Below are positions 35,601 to 46,353 of a stretch of DNA of 64,000 nucleotides, piece by piece (position 1 is the stretch's first letter; the number at the start of each line of letters is the position of its first letter). The notes beneath the pieces are model-generated. The model did not search any database, was not told where the DNA came from, and worked only from the letters and a program-made list of their open reading frames with translations. Both the position numbers and the translations under genes were made by a program. Source of the stretch: Gordionus sp. m RMFG-2023. Its lineage: Eukaryota > Nematomorpha > Gordioida > Chordodea > Parachordodidae. The stretch is taken from the NCBI RefSeq assembly GCF_954871325.1, contig NC_088776.1:47882569-47946568 (forward strand), read 5' to 3'.

Positions 35601-37817
35601 GTGACATATTTGATAATATTTATTGCGTGAACATTAATAAATAAATTGTGCCGGTTCATTATTAGACCGTATTTTAATATTTTGTTTTATTTTATTTTTA
35701 GATATAAAAATTAAGTTTTGTTGAATCATAATGAAATTGTATTTTATGCGCTTCCCTATAAAAGGGAAGCGAAATATTGTAAAAATTATTATTAACTATT
35801 TTATTTTTGTTTTTAATATATTTTTTTTTGGTTGTAATAGTAAATTTTGAAATAAAATTATTCATTTTTTTGTGTGGGAAATTCAATAAAATTATTATAC
35901 TCGGAGTTTTGCTTTCTATTCGGACTTATACGGCACAACGTGATAATACCTACAACAGATTCTGATTACAAAGATCGTGATTGTCAATTGAATACAAACC
36001 ATGCTATGAACATCGAAGTAATCGATGATGACGACGACTCAAACACAGACCTTAAAGAATATAATCTGCAGAATTTGAAAGTGTGCAATATGGGGGTTAA
36101 CATTATCCAGATATGACGCGTACAACATAACGGTCAGCATCAACAACATACCCACGCTGATGCAAGTTGACACCGGTACGAGGTACACTATACTTCCGAA
36201 ACTGACAGCTAAGACTGTAGGCATAACTACGATACGTAAGACGGATATGAAACTCACTGGTTATGACGGCAGCGCCATCAAGATATTAGGTCTTGCCAAT
36301 GTGAACGTTAAGTATGAAGGTAACTCACAAACGCTGGAGGCTATAGTGAAGGATTGTGACAAGATCCCCCTGCTAGGGCGTATGTGGCTCCACGCCTTCA
36401 AAAACATTTTAAAAACGTTCTTAGTGGGTAACGTAGAGAATGATCTCGAGAAGGTAATCTTGACAACAAAAAAAGACCTCGAATCAACTTACCTACAAAC
36501 CCAACATGGTCAGACAAGAGAAAGTCCACTTGAAGTTCAATGCCGTGCCTAAGATCATACATCCGAGGAGAGTTCCATATGTCAGGGTTGATGCGATGAC
36601 ACGTGAATTGGATGGCTGGCTGAAGGACAACATAAACCTTGCTCGAGAGGAATCTAGATGCCATGCACAAATGATCTGATCGCAAAGTTAGCTAAGGGCT
36701 GCCTTTACCAAGCCATTGTTCGATTTACAAAGAAGACTGCACCATGAACATGGGTGGCGTATTGCGTGGCGATCGTGAACGTTAATGGCCTTACCACTCA
36801 ACTTATCCAAGGAAATCATAAGCCGAATTTCTTTGGAGAGTGGAATGTTGAATAATTGAGATTATGCCTTTCGGTCAAAATTTTATATTAACATTTTTTT
36901 ATATATCATTTTAATGTGACATTTTTTTTATTCACTTTGTATTTAAATTTAATCGGGGAAAATTTTATATTAACATTTTTTAATATAACTTTAACGTTAC
37001 ATCTTATTTATATCTATTTACAAAATGATCGGTGCCTGATTTTATAAGTGCAGCAATTTTATTCTCTGTGTAAAATTGAATATATAATTAATTGCAATAA
37101 TTTTATATGTGTAATTAATTGATTTTATATATTGAGTATGTATTATTTTATATTTAACACGTGATATATGTATTGATTTTATGGTATAATATCGTTGTAA
37201 ATCTATGAACAATGAATATTGTTGACTTCTGAAAAATTGCGAAATTACGAGAATTATTTTTTTTGTTTTATTATGAATCAATTTAATTTTCTGAAAATAT
37301 AAAATAAAATTCGATCTTTTTATAATAAAATTTGTAACTAATATAATGTCATACAATTAGAATGAGTGTAGTTCAAAAAAAAAACAATTTAAAATTTGAA
37401 TGTCATTACCAAAACAAAAACAAGTAATAAAAAACAATTTAATGAATGCCATTACCAAAACAAAACAAGTAGTTTAAGGATAATTATAAATAAATAAATA
37501 AAAAACAATTACAACTAACAAATATTTTTTTAGATCTGCAATGAATAATTTTAGATGTGCAATTTTTTAAAATAAAATATATGATTATCGTGTCATACTA
37601 TTCTATTTTTATTAAAATGTAAAATCGTTTGAACTTATTTTCAAGAGATAATAAAAGTCCTGTATTTAGAAGAAGCCACTTAAGGGTGGCCCAGGGCCAG
37701 GTAAAAGCGGGCCGAAGGCCTGCAAAATAGGGGGGTTATGGGGTTGAAGCCCCCATTAAAAAGAGGCCGCTATAAAAAAATGCCTACAAGGCCGTAACAT
37801 CGTCAGTCCGCCCCTGT

Positions 37818-39300
37818 GTTGGAGGAGCTTTGTTGCATTCTATTGATGAATTAAAAAGGCCGGTGTTAATTTTCTTAAGGATATTTAGAGCAGCAGAGAC
37901 AGGCATTCAGTTATTGAGCATGAAGCGCTAACCGTCATTTTTAGATGAACAAAATGGCTAGAATATCTAATTGGACCGGTTTGTTATTTACACCCATAAA
38001 CCGCTCGTATATCTATTCAAAAAGGACAACAATAATGCTATCGCCCCGCAAAGATGGTTATTGCTAGTGGGTAGTTTTGACGCACAAGTGAAATGAAGCC
38101 AAGGGAAGCAAAATTATTTCCCAGACATTTTATCTAGATGTGGAGCTGGGAAGGATTTTGGGGAGAAAGAACAAGAAAAACAAAACGAGAAAAACGAGCA
38201 AGTGCTGATTAGAACGATGGCCGGAATATCCAGAGGTTGGCCGGTGACATGGGAAAAAATTAAAAGAGTAAGTTTAAAAGATCGGGAATTGAGACTAATC
38301 AAAGCGTGTCTAAAGGGACAGAAAATGTGGCAATATGGAGATAAAACGTTTAAATATATAGCGAAGGAGTTAGCAATAGTAGATGAAGATCTAGGGCGAG
38401 AAATTCGGAGTGTTATACCGTTCAAATTAAGGGAAGCAGTGATGACGAGGTTATACCGTTCAAATTAAGGGAAGCAGTGATGACAATTTACATGCTGGGC
38501 ATCAAGAAATGGAGCAAATGGAACAATGTGAACGGAAATATTTGTGGTGGCCGGGAATGAATAAAGATATTGGAAATATCAGCCGAGCGTGTGTCAGATG
38601 TAATTCTTGGGCTCCGATACCTCGAAAAGACAAGGAAAGTGTGTAGCCGAAAGCAACTCAGCCTTGGGAGCGCATACACATGAATTTCTTTGAATTTAAG
38701 AGTAAAGTATATATACTCGTGGTGGACGCTTATTCAAAGTGTGTGGAATATAAAAAAGTAAGAGGATTAACAACTCAAATAGTAATAAAAACATAGAATA
38801 GTCTATGGGTTAAATTCGGATTTGCTACAACAATAGTATCCGACGGAGGTCCAGCTTTTATTATTAGACAGTTCAAATTTTGTACAGAAACCGGAGCATA
38901 ACATATTTTGGTGCAACCGTATCACCCAAGTTCAAATGGGCAGGCGGGGAGGATGGTAGATGTGGTCAAGAATTGGATGAGGAAATTAAAGGATGAAGGC
39001 GGAGATATGTGGGTGACAGTGGCCTTTTACAATAACAGTAAAAAGGGGGATGAGCTATCACCAGCGGGGAAGATTTTAGGAAGGATAACTAAGATTTGAT
39101 TGCCAGCAGTGCAGAGAAAGAGGCTGATCAAGATATAGGTGAATTTATGGTAGGACAGACAATATGTAGAGAGTGTTATGGGGGTAATAAAAATGGGAAT
39201 CCAGAATGAGGTTGAAAATATGGGATGCAAATTAAGAAGAGTGGAGTTTTCAGATGGTAAAGTAGGTGTTCGGCACAGAAACCAATTCCGCAGATGAGTG
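37818..39300 (+). mobile_element. Broken Ty3/gypsy fragment (RNase H to integrase)
   Basis: Starts abruptly next to the hAT terminus and parallels the young gypsy element from its RNase H (GALLHSIDELKRPV) through the integrase (VSDGGPAF; HPSSNGQAGRMV; YNNSKKGDELSPAGK). It is clearly diverged from 30184-35935 and so belongs to a sister lineage or an older copy. No LTR is seen and the coding sequence is broken: a fossil. Confidence 0.85.
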
Positions 39301-39703
39301 GAACCTGATAAATCACGACCGGGACTAATAAAACGATAGAGTAAATGATGGGAAATTTATAAAAAAAATATATATAATGATAATGGTATATTGTCGAAAA
39401 TTTTGTCAGGGTAAAGGTGGCGAAAAAATATATATCTTAATATAGTGCTCAATATATCCGAGGAAAATCTAAGGGGATAACTAAAACAAAGATAGGCTAT
39501 GCTTGGGCGATTGATAATAACAGTGAAAGGGGAATAAATAATATCGGGGTTAATGGGACAAAATGGTTAATGGGATATATAAATGATTAATGGACGAAGT
39601 CCAACTAAGACGTGACTTCTACAGGGAATCATCTATATAGTCGATCAAAGAGGGAAGACTTAAGGACCTAAAAAACAACGATAAGAATGTTACTGTGCGA
39701 ATC
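39301..39703. other. 3' non-coding part adjoining the gypsy fragment
   Basis: No gene. Composition (G/A-rich, ATATATATAATG segments) parallels the non-coding stretch after pol in the young gypsy copy, so it is probably the 3' end of the neighbouring fossil. Confidence 0.4.
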
Positions 39704-39711
39704 CATGGAAG

Positions 39712-39933
39712 TAGTGTTGTTAAACGGCTCGTTTTGAGCCGATTTTTAAAATCGGCTAACTCAATATTTTAGCCGGAAAATATTTGCTAAGCCTCATGAT
39801 TTCGCTAATAGATGTCCAAACCTTTGTTCCTTCTACAAACAAAATCTTCAGGCTTGCGTAATATTATTCTGGGTGAAATATTGAGTTAGCCGTTTTTTAA
39901 AATCGGCTCAAAATGAGCCGTTTAACAACATTA
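39712..39933. mobile_element. 222-bp hAT-type MITE
   Basis: Strong terminal inverted repeats: TAGTGTTGTTAAACGGCTC at the left, reading inward TAATGTTGTTAAACGGCTC at the right, extending some 50 bp (GATTTTTAAAATCGGCTAA, then a CTCAATATTT segment). Flanks CATGGAAG (39704-39711) and CTTGGAAG (39934-39941) match in 7 of 8 bases, as expected for a hAT target duplication. No coding sequence. Confidence 0.88.
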
Positions 39934-39941
39934 CTTGGAAG

Positions 39942-42120
39942 TATAATGAAAGGCAATAGTTATGGGAAGTCGGATGCGAGTTTTAAGTGCGAAGTTTGAT
40001 TTTCAATTAGTGGGGGTGTATTATGTGGGACATTTTTTTAATGTTATTGTGAATTCATTCATGTTTGGTGATGAATATTTTTTTGGATTATTTTTCCGCA
40101 ATCATTCTTTTAATATATTTATTATTATTATTTGTAAAAGAAATAAAGAGGATTAATGATAAAAAATTTTATGTCATAGTTTGTAAATAAATTATATTAT
40201 TAATCAAGTAGATATAAAAAGAGAAAAAGACGAAATAAAATTGTTGTTTTATTCCAATTTTTAGGATATTAAGAATTATTTCCTTCGAAATTATTAGTTT
40301 TGAAAAAAAATACTTTAGTATATGGTTTGATATAAGAAAACTAACAACAAGAAAAAAAAAATAATAAAAAGGTAAACTAATATTTAAATTCTTATATACT
40401 TTTAGATAAAAAAAAACCCTCCAATTTGAGTAGTTTTTATAAATCAGTTGTGAAATATTTGCAATAAGAATAACTAACTTATTTTGTTTTTGCAAGCTCA
40501 GGCTCATTTTCCTCATTCTGAATTTTGGCATCCTGATTATTCCCATCCTTCCACCAAATTGACTAAATTTACATCTTCTCCTTCCCAATTAATATATGAG
40601 GTGCGTTGCTGCCAATAGGTATTTCAGCAGATATGAATAAATAGTTTTTTTAAACCGATTTGTTGGAACAACAGTTATTTTTCTACACATTCTTATTTTT
40701 AAAAAATTGATAAAACTAATATAAGAGCAGTTTAAATTTTTTTACACCCCTCCCAAATGGGCCTAGAATCAGGACTGATATATAATATATATTATTTAAA
40801 AACTAATTTAATTAAAAATATTAACGTAATATCTTACTTAATACAATAAATATAATCAAATCTGAGAATTGGGACAATCTTGCTTTTGCCTCACATGCTT
40901 TAGCAATATTATTAATGAAATTATTGTTTTACAATTGCGTAAAGTTTTTATTTCATTATTTGCAGCAATATATTTATTATATTTTTTATAAAACAAATAA
41001 TGTTTGTAATAGATCAATTTTTTACTCTTGAAATCTATGTACAAAATTGTTTAATTATAAAACATTTAATTTTCAAATTTTATTTTATACTGCTAAGCAA
41101 TGGCATAGCAATGATAAGATTTATTTATTAAGAGGGGGGGGGGGTAATTCTCCGGCCTTAGACCGGGTCCATAAAAAAATATAATATATTATTAATTTTT
41201 TAATAGTTATCTTTATGTCATTTTTGTTAAAATTGGCTGACTAGTTCTAAAATTTGCCAATATTTTGTGCTTCTATAATGAAATTCTCTGTAAAATTTTG
41301 TTATATGCAAAAATTTAATTAAAATAATTACTTTATCATTGAATAAATTATACGATCATAATAAATGGGAGGTTTGAGGGTGGGGCGAATTATTTTTCTC
41401 TCTATACCGAATGGAATTAATTCACAATTGAACACTAAACATTAATAAACAATTTAAAGATTGATGCTTTCAATTGTTTATTAATCATTAATTTGACCAA
41501 AATAATTTTACTAGTATTTTTTTCATTTATGCTGGCTATTATAGTGGTCAGACATTAATAGATTTTGTTTATTATTAAAATACTTTATTATAAATAACAT
41601 CCCTTTATTTAATTATATATTTATTTCAATGATAATATTCAATAAAATAAATTTCAAAATGTAGAAATTTTATACAGATTATTATATTAAAAATTTATTG
41701 TAAATGACTGAATTTTATAAAAATATAAATACAATAAAATATAAGTAATTCTTGTTGCAAATAACGGTATTTAAAAAAATATAATTTAAGTACTTTTATT
41801 AAAAATATCATAATAAAAAAATATTATTATTAATAATTTTTTATAATTAAATCTGTAGGATAAAAAATTAAGAACATATTATAATCATATTGCAATTTTA
41901 TGATTTGATTTTATAAAGAGGTCTACTTTTTTTTAAGATTTGGCCATTCATATAGAATCAAATTTTTATCTAGAATAATCTCCTTATAAATATATAATAA
42001 TGCTAATCCAATTAAATGGTTTTCACCAGTACTATTTCTTAAATAGGCTTTATGTTGAAAATGACCTATCATTAGTGCGTACTAATCGGTAAAGTAGCTA
42101 AAATAAAAAACAATTGATTT
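39942..42120. other. Gene-poor AT-rich region
   Basis: No gene is supported. A poly-G tract at about 41133-41145 lies in a dispersed repeat related to 4500-4830. On the minus strand near 40620-40480 there are short open pieces (EIPIGSNAPHILIGKE; WWKDGNNQDAKIQNEE) that could be decayed exon sequence, but no family is recognised. Confidence 0.4.
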
Positions 42121-42124
42121 AAAG

Positions 42125-42880
42125 TGCTTGGTCTCAAAGAGCACCGTCTACATGACAGGATTTTAACTTGATGCAAACCTCCCTCAAAAATCTATGCCTA
42201 CCCTCCTAAAAAAATTTTCGCTGCTTTCGGCAGTGTTATTTTCCCATTATTAATTACATGTTTTTAATTATACTGGTACACTTTATTGTGAATATAAGAG
42301 TTATTTTTTAGATCATGAATTCAATTAAAAACTTCCTCATTTACAAGAAGGCATTATTATAGCATATTCTTTGGCAATATGAGTTTCAGAGATATATAAC
42401 ACTTATAAATTACATTTAAAAGGGTAGCAAATTTATTTGGAAAATTATGTCTATGATTGTTTGAAAAATATATATTTGGTGGATATCACTATCCAGCGTC
42501 TACATGACAGGATTTTCACTGGATGCAAACCCCCTTCAAAAACCTTTGCATACCCCCCTAAAAAATCCCTACGCCTTCAGCGGCGATGTCTTTTCATCAT
42601 TATTTTCACCTATTTATTTATTGATACTCTTTTCAAATAATTTATAAAGGATAACTTAAATTAATCTATCTCTACTACCAACTATCGATATTTTGTGAAT
42701 ATAAAGAATTTATTTTTTAGATAATAAATTTAATTAAAACCTCCATTATTTACAATGAATTAATTATTATGGCATTATGAGCTTGCTGAAATATCTAAAC
42801 CTTTTAAATTATATTTAAAAGGATAGTTTATTTGGAAAACAATGTGCATGATTGTTTGCAATATATAGATTTGGTCGATG
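42125..42880 (+). repeat. Two diverged direct copies of a ~370-bp unit with GTCTACATGACAGG
   Basis: Copies start near 42140 (GTCTACATGACAGGATTTT) and 42499 (same motif) and share GATGCAAACC, the TTATTTTTTAGAT.AT.AATT segment and TTTATTTGGAAAA. The inverse motif CATGTAGACGCTGTCAG at 43062 and a diverged TTTATGTATTTGCTGTCA at 43190 suggest inverted ends of the same element. Confidence 0.65.
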
Positions 42881-43371
42881 AATTGTATTATAATAATACT
42901 ATAATAAAAGTATTAATTTTTACATCAATAAACTTTGTTTTATTTCATTTCAAAATTTAATAGATAACCCCCTAAAAAATTTATCCTACCCCCATTAAAG
43001 CAACTCTACCCCCTACCCCCTCAAAAAAATAGGATGCAAACTGTTCCTACCTCTCCCGCTCATGTAGACGCTGTCAGTATCATTGTATTATAATAGGTCT
43101 ATAAAAAAAGTAATAATTATTCCCATGTGTCTACCCCCTACTCCCAATTAAAATTGGACGCAAACTGTTTTTACGCCCACCTCCCCCGTTTATGTATTTG
43201 CTGTCAAAGAGAACTCTATTCTGTCAAGATTTTTTTTCAAAATTCGATATCACAAAGCAACTAATCATACTATCCTAATAAACTCTGAGTTTTTCTTAAT
43301 ATCCTCTCGCGTTTCACGTGTAAACAATTCAGTCTCAACCGGAAAAAAGAAAAAAAAGCTTATAAAATAAA

Positions 43372-43431
43372 ATTACTAATAAATATTTCTTTTAATTAAA
43401 ATTACTAATAAATATTTCTTTTAATTAAAAT
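43372..43431 (+). repeat. Tandem duplication of a 30-bp AT-rich unit
   Basis: AATTACTAATAAATATTTCT with its continuation occurs twice in direct succession. Confidence 0.8.
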
Positions 43432-43439
43432 AAAAATGT

Positions 43440-43640
43440 ATCCATCAGGGGAATAAAAATATTCATCAATCGTGAACGCATCAATATTTAAGCGATTAGA
43501 TTGTCTAGAAACTACTCTAGGTTTAAAAATTCCAATCCCAAACATATTAGCGATATCCATTACTTTCTCGAATATTTCACGAAATATTTCCCTTGCATCA
43601 TTTCTGATATTGATATTTTAACAATATCCTTTGTCCACTT
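43440..43640 (-). pseudogene. hAT transposase fragment
   Basis: Minus-strand reading gives AREIFREIFEKVMDIANMFG then FKPRVVSRQSNRLNI and FTIDEYF. This matches the region between the catalytic core and dimerisation domain of the 52-kDa-repressor-like hAT group (IxxPRxxxRQxxRxNxxAxxxEEYF). About 65 residues remain; the rest of the transposase is not recognisable. Confidence 0.65.
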
Positions 43641-44287
43641 TATAACCTTCATTAAATCCAAATCAATTTTTTATCGCATTTTGCTAAATTCAAAATTACA
43701 ATTAAGTAAAAAATAAGCTCATTGAGATATTAAAAATGGTCGCTTAGTAATGGCCTTCTAAATATCATCTGCAGACTCATATTGATATCGTATATATATA
43801 TTTTATTTCTAAATTGAAACCATTTTTAAATAAAATTATTCGCAATAAAAAATTTTTTGTTCGGAATTTATGGGTAGGGGGTTCAACTCTAACCCACCAG
43901 ACTACCACAAAGTTTAAGAGTATTTGAGGATAATAATTTATCTATTTTATTATTAATATATTAAAATACCATAAAGAATAAATGACTAGGTTGTGTAATA
44001 ATTTTTTAAATTTTCTTATTATTCGTTCAAAATTATATTTGAACATAAATACAATAAATTATAATACTATAGTTGATTTAAAGAATTTCACCTAAAGGAT
44101 TACATTATAAGGTTCTTTATGTTTGAAATTTTAAGATGCCAAATATTAAATTTGAATAAAAATAAAACGTCCATCAATGTAAGATCATTATATATATTAA
44201 AATAAAATAAACTAATTTGAGATACGGCCAGTATCTATAATATGCCTATTTTTTATTTATGACATTTAAAATTCCAGTTTATTCATC
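43641..44287. other. Spacer upstream of ribokinase
   Basis: AT-rich; no gene seen. It should include the ribokinase promoter, but no core motif stands out. Confidence 0.4.
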
Positions 44288-44859
44288 ATGAATAAGGATA
44301 ATGCGATTGACATACTTGTAGTAGGAAGTTGTAATATTGATATGCATTGGTTAATTAAGAGATTTATAAATATTATTTTCAATTTATATATTCTTTTTTA
44401 AAATATATTCATAATATTATGTATATTAATCTTATAAGTTAATTTGTTTTCTTTTTAAATATATAATTATATCTTTTGAAATTTCTCTATAGGTTCATTT
44501 CAGAATTACCACATCCTGGAGAAACATTATTAGGATCAAAATTTGTTAAGGGATATGGTGGCAAAGGAGCAAATGAGGCTGTTGCTACATCTAAATTAGG
44601 AGCCTTGACTGCACTAATTGCTATGGTTATATTTTTTTTATAAGTAGTTATACAAATTTGATTAAAATAATATGCTTAGTTTAAATAAATTATTAAGGTG
44701 ATAAAAAAAATATTTTAGTTTTTGTACCTAATAAAAATATTTTAGTTTTTGTACCTAATAAAAATATTTTTATGTTTTATAATTTCTTTTAAAAGTTAGG
44801 TGATGATGAATATGGGAAAGAATATCTCCAAAATTTAAAAAATCTTAATATTATTACAG
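44288..44859 (+). CDS. RBKS: Ribokinase, first three exons (partial)
   Basis: Ribokinase phosphorylates D-ribose at O-5 with ATP in the cytosol and is a PfkB-family sugar kinase. Exons: 44288-44349 (phase 2 end), 44493-44625 (phase 0), 44796-44859 (phase 1 end), each joined by GT-AG introns of 143 and 170 bp. The joined product reads DILVVGSCNIDM, then HWFISELPHPGETLLGS, KFVKGYGGKGANEAVA, SKLGALTALIAM, LGDDEYGKEYLQNLKNLNI. This matches ribokinase residues 1 to about 90: the VVGSxNxD start, the PxPGET lid, the substrate motif GGKGAN (present), and the VGxDxxGxxYxxNLK block. The start ATG is a few codons before the first conserved strand, as in the family. The next exon (xxTGxASIxVN) and the ATP-binding GAGD motif are not found up to 45.7 kb, where transposons begin. 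The gene may continue beyond them or be cut. Confidence 0.82.
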
Positions 44860-45734
44860 GTTTAAGCCTTTTAATCATTTGATTTACTTGTTATTATTAA
44901 AGAAATTATTAATTGCCAACGCAATGAATAATTTCTATATTTTTAGCTAACCAAAAATGGTTAAACCTTATTTTTTTTCCAAAAACATTATTTCCACTTT
45001 GCAATTTTTTTCCTAACTTTCACTTTGTATTTCTGAAAATATAGCTCAACTTTGAAGAAAAATAGGTTTTTTTCTACACCTTTTATCTAGCTATATTAGA
45101 TGATTTATAGCCATAACACATTTATAACTGTCAATATTTTTAATATTGGATGCTTTTTGTGTACATTTATAACCTGAGATGTTTTTCTAGTATGATTTTT
45201 GGTTCTTCTCTTAATACAACCCCCCCCCCCCACTCCCCACTAATAATATGTGTAGGGAATCATCAGTAAGAAAAAGTGTTACTAAAAAGATTTAGTGGGT
45301 GCTATTCACAACACTAGCTTTGTACTTTTTATAGTCTCCTATTCTAATGGCTAGAAGTATTTGACTTTCCTACCATGTCAAAAGATATAATATTTATTTC
45401 ATGGGTTTTTGTACACATGAGATATCCAGAAACCTTAGTGAGGTACAACAGACCACATTTGTCAGTTATGATTTTATTTTTTATCAAATCAAGCCAATTT
45501 TTTGTTTTTTTTAAAATATCGGTTATCAGCTGATACAGAATTTGTCAATGAACCTATAAAATGTCATCTTAATTCATATATTTTTAAATTGATTAATATT
45601 TAAGAATATATATATATATTTATATATACAGAACATACATATATAATTGAAATGATAATTTTTAAATAAATATCTAAATAATTGAAAATGTTTAAAATAT
45701 AATAAAGACAATTTAAAAAATGTATATGTTAGCA
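44860..45734. other. Ribokinase intron or flank, no exon found
   Basis: Follows a GT donor at 44860. I see no exon. A poly-C tract lies at about 45222-45233. Confidence 0.4.
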
Positions 45735-46353
45735 TGCGCGTACGCAGGAATTTGGTGTAGGGGGGGGGATAATTAAAATTTTTTAAATAAAATTATTGTT
45801 ATTTAAAAATATCAAGCATAAATTTATTAGGACTAATAACTATTTCTAATATACAAATTTAAATTAATATGAATTATAAAAAATTAAATATACAAACCAG
45901 TATATAAAAATATATTTGAATTAAAAAATATTAAATGGATATAACCGGTGGCATATAAATACTTTAAATAAATCTGAATTATAAAATATTAAGTGGATAT
46001 AACCAGAATATGAATGACTATAAAATAAATAACCCATAATAGAAATTTAAATTTTTTTGAGCCTTTAAAATTTATATATAAAGTATAAAAAATTTAAATG
46101 TTGGAAATATGAACAATTATATTTTTTATGTTAAAGAAAAATATATAAGACATTAAAAAATGATTGCACAAAAAATATTATAGAAATATTAATATTTTTA
46201 TAATGTAAAATCGAATTTTTGTCGGGATTGAGCTAATTTTTCAATTATCTAATCCGTGCTTGGCGTCAAATGCCTATGAATATTCAAAAGGGCCAGACCA
46301 TTCAATCTACTTTCAGAAGTTGTACTTCTTAGGTATGTTTTTAATCTTCTTAA
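45735..46353 (-). pseudogene. Truncated hAT element, 3' end
   Basis: GCGCGTACGCAGGAATT at about 45737 followed by a G-run is an element end also seen at 12300. On the minus strand 46350-46210 reads GLRRLKTYLRSTTSESRLNG and LALLNIHRHL, the hAT dimerisation end (compare ALRRIKTYLRSTM-ERLNGLALL-IHR). The upstream transposase is missing; the sequence stops where the piggyBac element starts. Confidence 0.7.

Larger units (their letters stand above)
30184..35935 (+). mobile_element. Young Ty3/gypsy LTR retrotransposon
   Basis: LTRs 30184-30530 and 35589-35935 (347 bp each, TGTCAT...CGGCA) look identical by eye, so the insertion is recent. A polypurine tract AAAGGGGGGAAG directly precedes the 3' LTR. 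Contents in order: a zinc-knuckle ORF, a full pol ORF, about 0.7 kb of G-rich non-coding sequence and a third ORF with one zinc knuckle. Pol looks whole; I do not recognise a capsid domain. The flanks (AATACC left, CAACG right) do not form a clean target duplication. It is inserted in the older gypsy fossil. Confidence 0.92.
28637..37017 (+). mobile_element. Old Ty3/gypsy-like LTR element, broken
   Basis: LTR remnants of about 170-180 bp beginning TGTTGAATAATTG lie at 28637 and 36846-37017, flanked by TTACA (28632-28636 and 37018-37022). Between them are a gag-like part (about 29126-30183; capsid-like region with LPDDEFNN, then an unusual Asp/Asn/Arg/Tyr-rich tail) and a protease-to-RT-start part (about 36120-36600, MQVDTGTRYTI and IPLLGRMWL). 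The LTR copies have diverged and most of pol is gone: a fossil. It sits in the 3' part of the older hAT and itself received the younger gypsy copy at 30184-35935. Confidence 0.7.
24690..37817 (+). mobile_element. Old hAT element split by later insertions
   Basis: Plus-strand transposase remnants of the ZMYM-like hAT group: LFALTKVTNSSGKGFFDIL and ELFDGAANMRGEFVGIHALI at 25030-25211, continuing after an insertion with SHIKSL, KIGDTRWWAHEMALRW (about 27550) and the dimerisation end ERKFSKLKIIKNRLR (28440). The 3' non-coding end lies at 37018-37817 and ends in CAGTCCGCCCCTG, the complement of a CAGGGGCGGACTG hAT terminus. The body is interrupted by another hAT (25220-27350) and by a gypsy element (28637-37017). 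Several stops and frameshifts interrupt the transposase. The left terminus was not found. Confidence 0.7.

Noticed and set aside
40169-40620. Possible host exon on the minus strand
   Set aside because: Short suggestive peptides in two frames, but no family match and no coherent splicing.
43501-43716. Plus-strand 71-residue open frame
   Set aside because: It is the antisense of a hAT transposase fragment on the minus strand.
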